A stretch of DNA of 25,476 nt, taken from positions 1 to 25,476 of the forward strand of contig DHSR01000045.1 of assembly GCA_002410555.1 (NCBI GenBank), in the 5' to 3' direction. Positions 15,293 to 22,696 of this stretch are shown here, in pieces. The DNA comes from Bacteroidales bacterium UBA5281. GTDB taxonomy: Bacteria > Bacteroidota > Bacteroidia > Bacteroidales > Lentimicrobiaceae. The stretch's first letter is position 1. Every line of letters begins with the position of its first letter. Made by a program: the position numbers and the translations under genes. The notes under the pieces were generated by a model that was given only the letters and a program-made list of their open reading frames with translations, was not told where the DNA came from and ran no database searches.

Positions 15293-16054
15293 ATGTATAG
15301 TAATGCCTATATTTTTAAGTATGCTTCCATCATGGTAATTCTGGTGGCTGCTATACTTTCTGCTGCCGCGTTGCTTTTGCAGCCGGCCCAGGAACGCAAT
15401 GTCAAAATCGAAAAGATTCAGGACATCCTGCGTTCGGCTCACATCCCTTCCACAACTGCCAATGCAGAAGAACTGTATAAAGAACATATCATCCGCGAAG
15501 TAGTGATAAATGAGCAAGGAGAAGAGTTGAGTGTTTATAGCAATGGCAGTTTTGAAAAAGGCGATATCAGAGCCTTCGATGTGGATGTAAAAGCGCAGCT
15601 TAAGGTAAAAAAAGAATATCTCGCAGGAAAGAGTGACGTTAAACCCGTTTACCCCCTTTTTGTTTGTCAGAAAGGTAGCGATACGCTCTATATTATCCCT
15701 TTATACGGCACCGGTTTATGGGGCCCCATTTGGGGAAACATTGCCCTGAAAGACGATTTGAATACGGTGGAAGGAGCTACCTATGGTCACAAAGGAGAAA
15801 CTCCGGGATTAGGTGCCGAAATTTCAACCAAAGAATTTGAAGACCAATTCATTGACAAGACCATATTCAATAATAACGGGGAATTTGTTTCCATTGCTGT
15901 CGTAAAAGGTGGAGTGGATGGTTCCAATGTTGAACTAACCCATGGCGTGGATGCCATTTCAGGCGGCACCATTACCAGTAATGGAGTGTCGGATATGATC
16001 GAGAATTCCATAGGAAATTACGTTGAATACTTTAAAAAAATAAAAGCCATATGA
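15293..16054 (+). CDS. nqrC: Na+-translocating NADH:quinone reductase subunit C
   Basis: NqrC (253 aa) has one N-terminal membrane helix (about 10-28) and a periplasmic FMN-binding domain that passes electrons within the complex. The GLWGPIWGNIALKDDLNTV and HKGETPGLGAEIS blocks are conserved. The flavinylation site is DAISGGTITS, with Thr-226 as the acceptor. The usual motif is SGAT, so Ala is replaced by Gly here while the Ser-Gly-x-Thr frame is kept. The stop overlaps the nqrD start by 4 nt (ATGA), indicating translational coupling. Confidence 0.96.
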   Translation: MYSNAYIFKYASIMVILVAAILSAAALLLQPAQERNVKIEKIQDILRSAHIPSTTANAEELYKEHIIREVVINEQGEELSVYSNGSFEKGDIRAFDVDVKAQLKVKKEYLAGKSDVKPVYPLFVCQKGSDTLYIIPLYGTGLWGPIWGNIALKDDLNTVEGATYGHKGETPGLGAEISTKEFEDQFIDKTIFNNNGEFVSIAVVKGGVDGSNVELTHGVDAISGGTITSNGVSDMIENSIGNYVEYFKKIKAI

Positions 16055-16707
16055 GTACAGCAAAAGCAGAAAGAGAGCCTTTTTTCTCAGCCAAAACCAA
16101 AAAGCTGTTACTGGGTCCGCTTAATAAAGAAAATCCCATTACAGTCCAGATTCTGGGTATATGTTCCGCATTAGCCATCACAGTTAAACTGGAACCAGCC
16201 GTAGTTATGTCAATTTCAGTAATTGCGGTTACTGCCATGTCAAACCTGATTATATCTTTACTCCGCAATACCATACCACAACGTATCCGAATCATTGTTC
16301 AGCTGGTGGTAATTGCTGCATTGGTTATTCTGGTCGACCAGATACTGAAGGCTTATATGTACGATGTAAGCAAACAATTATCGGTTTTTGTGGGACTGAT
16401 CATTACCAACTGCATCATTATGGGTCGTCTTGAAGCATTTGCCATGGCAAATAAACCCGTTGATTCCTTTATCGATGGTATAGGCAATGGACTGGGTTAC
16501 GGATTAATCCTTATCATTGTGGCCTTTTTCAGGGAGCTTTTTGGCTCCGGCACTCTATATGGCTATCAGGTAATACCACAAAGTTTCTACGATTTCGGTT
16601 ATGTTGACAATGGATTGATGATCTTGCCCCCGGCTGCCCTTATCGTAGTGGGTATTATTATCTGGGTGCAGCGGGCAAAGAATCCCGATTTACAGGAAGA
16701 TAACTAA
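16051..16707 (+). CDS. nqrD: Na+-translocating NADH:quinone reductase subunit D
   Basis: NqrD (218 aa) is an integral membrane subunit with six helices and forms an inverted pair with NqrE. Together they hold a membrane-embedded iron-sulfur centre; the two ligand cysteines are visible as ILGICSALA (Cys-38) and ITNCIIMGRLEAFA (Cys-121). GNGLGYGLILIIVAFFRELFGSGTLYG is a typical block of the family. It starts inside the nqrC stop codon, and nqrE follows after 25 nt. Confidence 0.97.
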   Translation: MSTAKAEREPFFSAKTKKLLLGPLNKENPITVQILGICSALAITVKLEPAVVMSISVIAVTAMSNLIISLLRNTIPQRIRIIVQLVVIAALVILVDQILKAYMYDVSKQLSVFVGLIITNCIIMGRLEAFAMANKPVDSFIDGIGNGLGYGLILIIVAFFRELFGSGTLYGYQVIPQSFYDFGYVDNGLMILPPAALIVVGIIIWVQRAKNPDLQEDN

Positions 16708-16732
16708 TTGACAATAATAAAAAGCAAAAAGC

Positions 16733-17350
16733 ATGGAACATTTGATCAATATATTTGTCAAGGCCATTTTTGTAGAAAATATGATTTTTGCGTACTTCCT
16801 GGGTATGTGTTCATACCTGGCAGTATCAAAAACAGTACAAACCTCAGTGGGTTTAGGCGTGGCAGTTATTTTTGTACTTGGCATTACCGTGCCTGTTAAC
16901 TATCTCATAGATAATTATCTGCTAAAACAGGGAGCGTTAGCGTGGATGGGCGAGGGTTTTGCCAACGTTGACCTGAGCTTTCTCAGCTTTATTATGTTTA
17001 TAGCTGTAATTGCTTCTATGGTTCAACTGGTTGAAATGGTAATTGAAAAGTTCTCGCCTACCCTTTACACTTCCCTGGGAATTTTCCTTCCACTTATCGC
17101 TGTGAATTGTGCCATTCTGGGAGGATCCCTTTTTATGCAGGAACGCGACTACGAAACCATTGGTGAGGCAACCGTTTTTGGTCTGGGCAGCGGCATAGGC
17201 TGGTTTCTGGCTATTGTAGCCATTGCAGCCATCCGCGAAAAAATAAGGTACTCAAACGTGCCAAAACCACTTCGTGGCCTGGGCATCACCTTTATTATTA
17301 CAGGCCTTATGGGCATCGCCTTTATGAGTTTTATGGGCATCAAACTGTAA
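16733..17350 (+). CDS. nqrE: Na+-translocating NADH:quinone reductase subunit E
   Basis: NqrE (205 aa) is a six-helix membrane subunit homologous to NqrD. It supplies the other half of the intramembrane iron-sulfur site, with Cys-26 in YFLGMCSYLAVSK and Cys-126 in IAVNCAILGGSLF. Conserved features also include MVQLVEMVIEKFSPTLY and GIGWFLAIVAIAAIREK. The start follows an A-rich, Shine-Dalgarno-free leader like its neighbours. nqrF follows after 38 nt. Confidence 0.97.
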   Translation: MEHLINIFVKAIFVENMIFAYFLGMCSYLAVSKTVQTSVGLGVAVIFVLGITVPVNYLIDNYLLKQGALAWMGEGFANVDLSFLSFIMFIAVIASMVQLVEMVIEKFSPTLYTSLGIFLPLIAVNCAILGGSLFMQERDYETIGEATVFGLGSGIGWFLAIVAIAAIREKIRYSNVPKPLRGLGITFIITGLMGIAFMSFMGIKL

Positions 17351-17388
17351 GAAGTCAACCAAGTATTTAATTTGAGAAAATTACGCAT

Positions 17389-18633
17389 ATGGGAACCGGA
17401 ATGATAATCATAATAAGCATCGTGGTATTTCTTACCATCATCCTTTTATTGGTGAGTGTGCTGTTATATGTTCGCAAGAAACTAACCCCTGCCGGTAAAG
17501 TCGACATCACAATCAACGATGAAGAAGTCATCAAAGTTGATCCGGGATCAACCCTGCTGACCACGCTGGCAAACAATAAAATATACCTGCCATCTGCCTG
17601 CGGGGGCGGTGGTACCTGCGCTATGTGTAAGTGCCAGGTGTTCGAAGGTGCCGGTGATATTCTGCCAACCGAAAAGGGCTACTTTACGCGGAAGGAACAA
17701 CAAAACCACTGGCGGCTGGGTTGCCAGGTGAAGGTACGCAATGACCTGAAAATTGGCATTCCCAAAGAGATATTTGGTATTAAGAAATGGGAATGTGAAG
17801 TGGTGAGCAACCGCAATGTAGCTACCTTTATCAAAGAATTTGTTGTCAGGCTGCCGGAAGGTGAAATTCTCGACTTCCAGTCGGGTGGATACATTCAGAT
17901 AGATGTTCCCAAAACTGAGGTGGATTTTAAAGACATAGAAGTAGAAGAGAAATTCCGTGAAGATTGGGATAAATTAAAAATATGGGATCTGAAAATGAAA
18001 AATCCTGAACCCATCTTCAGAGCCTATTCCATGGCCAATCATCCTGCCGAAGGAAATATAGTAATGCTTAACATTCGTATTGCAACCCCACCATGGGATC
18101 GTGCTAAAAATCAGTTCATGAATGTTAACCCGGGCATTTGCTCATCCTATGTTTTCTCCCGTAAGCCAGGTGACAAAGTGATGATTTCAGGTCCCTATGG
18201 TGAATTCCATATCAAACACACCAACAAGGAGATGCTTTATATTGGAGGCGGGGCCGGTATGGCACCCCTTCGCTCGCAGATATTTCATCTTTTCCACACC
18301 GAAAAAACCGACCGAAAGGTAAGTTATTGGTATGGCGCACGCTCCTTGCGCGAAGTATTTTATGATGACGAGTTTAAGGCTATTGAAGATAAATTCCCCA
18401 ATTTCCAGTTCAATATCGCCCTGAGCGAACCCATGGCCGAAGACAACTGGGAAGGTTATACCGGTTTTATACATCAGGTAGTGCTCGACAATTACCTGAG
18501 CAAGCATCCGGAACCTGAGGAAATTGAATTTTATCTCTGTGGCCCACCCATGATGAACTCAGCCGTATTTAAAATGCTCGATAATCTCGGTGTTCCAAAA
18601 GAAAACATTGCCTTCGATGATTTTGGGAGCTAA
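17389..18633 (+). CDS. nqrF: Na+-translocating NADH:quinone reductase subunit F
   Basis: NqrF (414 aa) is the NADH-oxidising entry subunit. One N-terminal helix (about 4-24) anchors it. A plant-type [2Fe-2S] ferredoxin domain follows, with Cys-71, Cys-77, Cys-80 and Cys-112 (SACGGGGTCAMC ... RLGCQV). FAD is bound by the RAYSMANHP motif, and NADH by YIGGGAGMAPLRSQ and FYLCGPPMMNSAV. The C-terminal FDDFGS is the usual end of the protein. A strong terminator follows 7 nt after the stop codon. Confidence 0.97.
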   Translation: MGTGMIIIISIVVFLTIILLLVSVLLYVRKKLTPAGKVDITINDEEVIKVDPGSTLLTTLANNKIYLPSACGGGGTCAMCKCQVFEGAGDILPTEKGYFTRKEQQNHWRLGCQVKVRNDLKIGIPKEIFGIKKWECEVVSNRNVATFIKEFVVRLPEGEILDFQSGGYIQIDVPKTEVDFKDIEVEEKFREDWDKLKIWDLKMKNPEPIFRAYSMANHPAEGNIVMLNIRIATPPWDRAKNQFMNVNPGICSSYVFSRKPGDKVMISGPYGEFHIKHTNKEMLYIGGGAGMAPLRSQIFHLFHTEKTDRKVSYWYGARSLREVFYDDEFKAIEDKFPNFQFNIALSEPMAEDNWEGYTGFIHQVVLDNYLSKHPEPEEIEFYLCGPPMMNSAVFKMLDNLGVPKENIAFDDFGS

Positions 18634-18640
18634 AAACAAT

Positions 18641-18669
18641 AAAAAACTCCGGCTCAGTCGGAGTTTTTT
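18641..18669 (+). terminator. Intrinsic terminator after nqrF
   Basis: AAAAAACTCCG (18641-18651) and CGGAGTTTTTT (18659-18669) form a perfect 11-bp stem with a 7-nt loop that ends in its own T-run. The A-run on the other side makes it usable in both directions. It separates apbE from the nqr transcript unless read-through occurs. Confidence 0.9.
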
Positions 18670-18714
18670 ATTGTAACAGGTAACTTCCAGTTTGGTTAAC
18701 CTCTTAAACTTCAT

Positions 18715-19713
18715 ATGATGAAATATACCTATATTTTGCTTTTGGCAACAGTTTTATTGGGCTGTAATTCCCACAAGCAGGAGATTTCTTTTACCGGCAT
18801 GGCCCAGGGCACTTATTATGCGATAACTTACTACGATGAACAGGGACGTAACTTTCAGCCGGAAATTGAAGACTTCTTCAGAGAATTTGACACCTCAGCA
18901 TCCATTTATATACCACATTCTATTATTTCGAGGTTCAACCAAAACGATACTTCTGCTTTGGCCGATGATATCTTTACTTATGTCTTTAATATTTCGGCTA
19001 AAGTATCGGAACAAACCGATGGTGCATTCGACATTACCACCATGCCACTGACCAATGCATGGGGATTTGGATTTACCGATAGTACCAAAATTGCTCCAAA
19101 ATTGGTAGACAGTCTGCTACAATTTGTCAATTACAATAATGTGAAACTCGTAAACCGAAAGATTGTCAAAACCAATCCGGGCATTATGCTGGATTATAAC
19201 GCCATTGCTCAGGGCTATTCTGCCGATTTAATCGGTGATATTCTCCAGTCCAAAGGCATCACAGACTATCTGGTAGACGTAGGCGGCGAAGTGGTTGGTC
19301 ATGGTACAAAGCCAAATGGCAGTTATTGGAGGGTTGGCATTGAAAAGCCCACCGAAAATGCCAGCGATGCGCGCTCGGTAGAAAGTGTTGTTTTGCTGAA
19401 TAACAGCGCTCTGGCTACATCGGGAAACTATAGAAAATTTTTTGTGAAAGATGGTATCAGATATTCCCACACCATTGATCCTAAGACCGGTTATCCGGTT
19501 AAACATTCATTACTTAGTGCTTCAGTGCTGGCCGCAGATGGAATAACTGCCGATGCCTATGCCACAGCATTTATGGTTATGGGCCTTGAAAAATCGAAGG
19601 AATTTCTTAAAAACCATCCCGAATTGGAAGCACATTTTATTTTCTCACTGCCTGACGGAAAATACAGTACGTGGACCAGCCCCGGATTGGAGAAAATGAT
19701 GGAAAAGCAATAG
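18715..19713 (+). CDS. apbE: FAD:protein FMN transferase (lipoprotein)
   Basis: ApbE (332 aa) transfers FMN from FAD to the Thr of SGxT motifs and thereby matures NqrB and NqrC. The signal peptide ends in the lipobox LLGC (Cys at about 17), so it is a periplasm-facing lipoprotein as expected. Family motifs are FTGMAQGTYYAITYY, LDYNAIAQGYSADLIGD, YLVDVGGEVVGHG, WRVGIEKP, and the Mg2+-binding C-terminal part SHTIDPKTGYPV ... AADGITADAYATAFMVMG. A second ATG codon follows the first at 18718; either could be used. Its place 81 nt behind the nqr operon, after a terminator, fits dedicated but separately tuned maturation of Na+-NQR. Confidence 0.95.
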   Translation: MMKYTYILLLATVLLGCNSHKQEISFTGMAQGTYYAITYYDEQGRNFQPEIEDFFREFDTSASIYIPHSIISRFNQNDTSALADDIFTYVFNISAKVSEQTDGAFDITTMPLTNAWGFGFTDSTKIAPKLVDSLLQFVNYNNVKLVNRKIVKTNPGIMLDYNAIAQGYSADLIGDILQSKGITDYLVDVGGEVVGHGTKPNGSYWRVGIEKPTENASDARSVESVVLLNNSALATSGNYRKFFVKDGIRYSHTIDPKTGYPVKHSLLSASVLAADGITADAYATAFMVMGLEKSKEFLKNHPELEAHFIFSLPDGKYSTWTSPGLEKMMEKQ

Positions 19714-19772
19714 TTTTAAAATAAGACTTTACGGACAATTGTGCTAAAAATAGTTACTGACCTATTTTAACT

Positions 19773-19961
19773 TTAGGTATTGTTGCATGTGCTGTCTTCG
19801 GCCTTTCCGCAGCTACAACCTATACGCTGGCCTGTATGAGGATCAACACTGCCACATGACTTTTTAAACTCACCTCCCTTTTGGGCAAACATTTTGATGG
19901 CAATTCCTGCAATGGAAAGTCCTACAATAAGTACAGCGAGCAAAATAACTTTTAGTATCAT
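19773..19961 (-). CDS. Small Cys-rich membrane protein, NqrM-like (DUF539-type) candidate
   Basis: The 62-aa protein has one N-terminal helix (2-22), a short basic linker and a tail with four cysteines: Cys-36, Cys-49, Cys-51, Cys-59 (KSCGS ... IGCSCGK ... STC). This is the layout of NqrM, a single-helix protein with GSCGG then CxCxxxC that is needed to assemble the iron centre of NqrD/NqrE. The match is partial: the last spacing is seven residues and not three, and the usual PC is absent. Genomic position supports the idea, since the gene is convergent with apbE and 59 nt from it, directly behind the nqr operon. Similar short proteins in this phylum are often labelled only 'membrane or secreted protein'. 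The function is inferred, not proven. Confidence 0.7.
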   Translation of the reverse strand: MILKVILLAVLIVGLSIAGIAIKMFAQKGGEFKKSCGSVDPHTGQRIGCSCGKAEDSTCNNT

Positions 19962-20167
19962 GGCAAATTAATTTGAGGAACAAAATCATGGAATGCGTTC
20001 TGCTTATAATAAACAGACGGATCGCTTTGATGTTGCAAAATTAACACTATTTAATCAATTAGCGGCTTCTATAAGGTACATAATGTTTAAACTACCCGGC
20101 TGGCAGGCAACATGAGCCAGGAATTATAAAGCAGGGAAGGAAGTAGCTTTTCTGAAAAATGATCTCG

Positions 20168-20935
20168 TTATTTTCCAATATTCACCTGCCGGTTAATTTC
20201 ATAACAAACAATGGCTGTGGCCAGGGATGCATTGAGAGATTCGGCCCTGCCCTGACCTTTTGGATCAGCTCCCTGAATAGTAATACGGTGGGAAATGGAT
20301 GGGTACAGTTCCGGAGAAATACCCTTAGATTCATTACCGATAATTACTATGCCCGGTTCTGCAAACCGGACTTGTTGGATGGGCATACCATCGAGCAGCA
20401 TGCCGTATACCGGCTGCCGTTCTTTAAAAGATTCCAGAAACTTCACGGTATTATCTACAACCTGCACAGGGATGCGGAACACCGAGCCCATAGCTGCCTG
20501 AATAACTTTCGGATTCCAGATTTCAGCAGAATGCTGAGCTACAAAAATATGATCAAAACCAAACCAGTCGGCAGTGCGGATGATGGTACCCATATTGCCT
20601 GGATCACTGATCTTGTCGAGCAATAGACTCCACCCTTTTTTTGCACCTACAGCATCAGAAATGTGGGGAATTCGTGCTACCGCAAGCACCTGATTGGGTT
20701 GCATAAGCGTACTGATGGTTTCAAGTTCCTTCGGACTGACCTTTATTACGTCATCATTGGATTGTGGATTATTTTCAATCCAGATTTCGGTAGCGAAAAC
20801 ATATACCACCTCCAGCCTGCTGCGAAGCAATTCATCCACTACCTTAACACCTTCGGCCAGAAACAGGCCTTCCTGTTGCCGGTATTTTTGCTGATGCAGT
20901 TTCCTGACCCACTTTAACTGGTTCTTACTTGCCAT
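20168..20935 (-). CDS. TrmH/SpoU-family RNA 2'-O-methyltransferase
   Basis: The 255-aa product is a SPOUT (trefoil-knot) methyltransferase that transfers a methyl group from S-adenosylmethionine to a ribose 2'-OH in tRNA or rRNA. An N-terminal substrate-binding domain (LFLAEGVKVVDELL) precedes the catalytic part. The three SpoU motifs are present: ISDPGNMGTIIRTADWFG, IVIIGNESKGISPEL and AESLNASLATAIVCYE. I chose the ATG at 20935 (MASKNQ). The longer frame would need a TTG at 20941 that lies in the T-run of the upstream terminator. The exact target nucleotide (for example TrmH or RlmB-like) cannot be told from the sequence. Confidence 0.9.
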   Translation of the reverse strand: MASKNQLKWVRKLHQQKYRQQEGLFLAEGVKVVDELLRSRLEVVYVFATEIWIENNPQSNDDVIKVSPKELETISTLMQPNQVLAVARIPHISDAVGAKKGWSLLLDKISDPGNMGTIIRTADWFGFDHIFVAQHSAEIWNPKVIQAAMGSVFRIPVQVVDNTVKFLESFKERQPVYGMLLDGMPIQQVRFAEPGIVIIGNESKGISPELYPSISHRITIQGADPKGQGRAESLNASLATAIVCYEINRQVNIGK

Positions 20936-20939
20936 AATC

Positions 20940-20967
20940 AAAAAAAATCCCGGATGTAACCGGGATT
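20940..20967 (-). terminator. Intrinsic terminator after the rpsF-rpsR-rplI operon
   Basis: Read on the minus strand, AATCCCGG, a 6-nt loop and CCGGGATT form an 8-bp stem followed by TTTTTT. It lies about 35 nt after the rplI stop and its T-run almost touches the methyltransferase start, so that gene probably relies on read-through or on a very close promoter. Confidence 0.85.
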
Positions 20968-21001
20968 AAAAATAGTAGAATTTTAGAAAACCGGGGTAAG
21001 G

Positions 21002-21451
21002 TTATTCGGCAAAAACTTCAAAGTTAACCATAACGGTAACTCCTTTATGAAGCATAACTTTTGCTTTATATTCACCCACTTCTTTAACGTTTTCGCCATC
21101 AATGAAGATTTTTTTGCGATCCACGTCATAGTTAAACTGGTCTTTGAGGGCTTCTGAGATCTGAAGTGCATTTACTGAGCCGAAAATCTTACCGGTAGAA
21201 GCTACTTTAGCGCCAATTTTAACGGTAATGTTTTCCAGCAACTGCATCATAGCTTCGGCTTCTTTCTTAATCTTATCGGCCTTAAAAGCTTTTTGTTTAA
21301 GACTTTCGGTATTCATTTTCAGGTTGGCTTCCGATGCCGGAATAGCAAAACCCTGAGGGATAAGATAATTTCGGCCATAGCCATTACGCACCTTAACCAC
21401 GTCAGTGGCGAAACCAAGGTTGGGAATATCTTTTGTGAGAATAATGTCCAT
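21002..21451 (-). CDS. rplI: 50S ribosomal protein L9
   Basis: L9 (bL9, 149 aa) binds 23S rRNA domain V and spans from the L1 stalk base. The N-terminal domain MDIILTKDIPNLG ... VKVRNGYGRNYLIPQGFA is the family signature. A long charged helix follows, then a C-terminal domain with KIFGSVNALQISEALK and VMLHKGVTVMVNFEV. The frame is open further upstream into rpsR, but the ATG at 21451 gives the standard MDIIL start and is preceded by a strong Shine-Dalgarno. It is the third gene of the rpsF-rpsR-rplI operon, with a terminator after it. Confidence 0.97.
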   Translation of the reverse strand: MDIILTKDIPNLGFATDVVKVRNGYGRNYLIPQGFAIPASEANLKMNTESLKQKAFKADKIKKEAEAMMQLLENITVKIGAKVASTGKIFGSVNALQISEALKDQFNYDVDRKKIFIDGENVKEVGEYKAKVMLHKGVTVMVNFEVFAE

Positions 21452-21458
21452 TTTTTCG

Positions 21459-21466
21459 TCCTCCTT
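21459..21466 (-). promoter_or_regulatory. Strong Shine-Dalgarno of rplI overlapping the rpsR stop
   Basis: On the minus strand TAAGGAGGACGAAAAAATG joins the rpsR stop (TAA) to the rplI start. The AAGGAGGA core lies 7-8 nt before the ATG, an ideal position. No other start in the window has such a sequence, as expected for Bacteroidota, where the anti-Shine-Dalgarno of 16S rRNA is largely sequestered. It decides the rplI start and suggests special regulation. Confidence 0.85.
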
Positions 21467-21737
21467 ATTTAAGTAAATCTGCAACATAAGGCATTAGGGC
21501 GAGATGCCGGGCCCTTTTAACTGCCTGGGCAACCTTGCGCTGAAACTTGGTGGAAGTCCCGGTTAAACGGCGGGGTAGAATTTTACCCTGCTCATTAACG
21601 AACTTCATTAAAAAGTCAGCGTCTTTATAATCGATATACTTTATTCCGCTTTTTTTAAAGCGGCAGTATTTCTTTTTCTTAACATCAACCGCTATCGGGG
21701 TTAGATATTTTATTTCTGAATTTGCTTGATTTGCCAT
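21465..21737 (-). CDS. rpsR: 30S ribosomal protein S18
   Basis: S18 (bS18, 90 aa) pairs with S6 on the platform of the small subunit. The family core is KKYCRFKKSGIKYIDYKDADFLMKFV, with the conserved LPRRLTGTSTKFQRKVAQAVKRARHLALMPY following. The N-terminus is short and the protein is complete. It lies 20 nt after rpsF, and its stop codon is part of the rplI Shine-Dalgarno. In Flavobacterium, S18 is one of the proteins reported to hold the 3' tail of 16S rRNA, so the link to the adjacent Shine-Dalgarno is of interest. Confidence 0.97.
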   Translation of the reverse strand: MANQANSEIKYLTPIAVDVKKKKYCRFKKSGIKYIDYKDADFLMKFVNEQGKILPRRLTGTSTKFQRKVAQAVKRARHLALMPYVADLLK

Positions 21738-21757
21738 TGTTCCAATAAATTTAAAAA

Positions 21758-22135
21758 TTAACCTTGAGCTTCGGCTTTTGCTTCAGCAGGAGCAGCAGCA
21801 GCGGCTGCTTTATTCAGGCGTTTCTTTTCGTTATAAGCCACAGCGTGTTTGTCGAGAGCTACCGTAAGAAAACGCAAAATGCGTTCATCACGTTTGAAAG
21901 CTACCTCTATGTCGGCAATAACCGGCCCTTCGGCCTTGAACTCAATTAAGTGATAAAATCCCGAAGTCTTCTTTTGAATGGGATAAGCCATCTTACGCAA
22001 TCCCCAGTGATCTTCGTGGACTATCTCAGCCCCCTTGTCTTTCAGCATCTTCTGAAATTTTCCAACCGCTTCCTTCATCTGTTCATCAGACAAAACGGGA
22101 GTCATAATGAAAACGGTTTCATAGTTTTTCAACAT
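21758..22135 (-). CDS. rpsF: 30S ribosomal protein S6
   Basis: S6 (bS6, 125 aa) forms a heterodimer with S18 on the 30S platform. The start MLKNYETVFIMTPVLSDEQ and the central block GLRKMAYPIQKKTSGFYHLIEFKAEG are typical, as is FKRDERILRFLTVALDKHAV. The C-terminus is extended by about 20 residues of Ala/Glu-rich low-complexity sequence (AAAAAAPAEAKAEAQG), a tail of varied length in this family. It is the first gene of the minus-strand operon. ssb is not present between rpsF and rpsR, unlike the arrangement in many other bacteria. Confidence 0.97.
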   Translation of the reverse strand: MLKNYETVFIMTPVLSDEQMKEAVGKFQKMLKDKGAEIVHEDHWGLRKMAYPIQKKTSGFYHLIEFKAEGPVIADIEVAFKRDERILRFLTVALDKHAVAYNEKKRLNKAAAAAAPAEAKAEAQG

Positions 22136-22185
22136 CTGTTAAAGGTTTAATTTTTAATAACGTAGTGATTTTTCAAAACGGACTG

Positions 22186-22219
22186 CAAAAGTACAAAATA
22201 TTCTGATTTAACAATCAAA
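22186..22219 (-). promoter_or_regulatory. Promoter of the rpsF-rpsR-rplI operon
   Basis: On the minus strand TACTTTTG (22186-22193) is a perfect -7 TAnnTTTG box. TTTG at 22216-22219 is a possible -33 element, but its 22-nt spacer is slightly long. Transcription would start near 22180, leaving a leader of about 45 nt. Confidence 0.55.
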
Positions 22220-22387
22220 TAATTGATTCAATTTTAGTGGAAAGATCAGAGAGTGCCGGATTTGATATCCTGGTCCGCCAGGAATTTCGTTTGAGATGAA
22301 TTTTCAAGACCTGACCACCGAATCATTAAATGTGACAGGCCGTGATAAATGACACTTTGGATATTTTTTAGCCTTAAAAATATTTCG

Positions 22388-22419
22388 CTTGACAAGTACT
22401 GTTTTCTGGGTTATATTTG
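22388..22419 (+). promoter_or_regulatory. Promoter-like pair upstream of the propeller locus
   Basis: CTTG (22388-22391), a 20-nt spacer and TATATTTG (22412-22419) fit the Bacteroidota promoter consensus with one mismatch in the -33 element. It lies about 70 nt before the remnant gene at 22492 and could drive it together with the intact propeller gene. Confidence 0.5.
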
Positions 22420-22491
22420 TCATTTATTGAAAGGCCAACCTTCTGAATTGCATGAGTATTAAATTCAAATGCAATCAAAAGCAATTTAAGT

Positions 22492-22656
22492 ATGCGCTTC
22501 AGATCTAAGCAAAAAAAACTACTTAAAAACTATGGGCTAAGTTCACTTCCGGTTTGTTTCTGTGTTGATGAATCAAGCAAACGGCTCTATACCGTCGAAA
22601 AATCAAATCCCGGTGAAGGACTAATCAGTATTAAAACCTATGATTTGAAGGAATGA
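22492..22656 (+). pseudogene. Remnant of a second six-bladed propeller gene (C-terminus only)
   Basis: A 54-codon open frame ends in a segment that aligns without gaps for about 40 residues with the last 42 residues of the next gene. Its YGLSSLPVCFCVDE pairs with YSLDYTPACFCYDE, and its ISIKTYDL pairs with VNIKKYAL; I count about 17 identities in 40. Only the last propeller strand region is left, with an ATG that opens a short Lys-rich start. The simplest reading is a tandem duplicate whose 5' part was deleted. It could still be translated as a small protein, but it has no signal peptide and no complete domain. Confidence 0.75.
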
Positions 22657-22696
22657 GCATCTATACTAAGAAATTGATTAACAATATTTAAGCACG

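Larger units (their letters stand above)
22136..22491. other. Intergenic region, 356 bp, between rpsF and the decayed locus
   Basis: It holds the rpsF promoter (minus) and a promoter-like pair for the accessory locus (plus), each listed separately. Otherwise it is AT-rich with no gene. It marks the border between conserved housekeeping genes and the accessory segment. Confidence 0.6.

Noticed and set aside
21452..21487. Longer start for ribosomal protein L9
   Set aside because: L9 proteins start MDIIL or similar; the extra codons overlap rpsR, and the Shine-Dalgarno marks the start at 21451.
22136..22185. S6:S18-binding leader RNA in the rpsF 5' region
   Set aside because: A CCG occurs in the leader, but I could not build the required stem and bulge from the sequence by eye.
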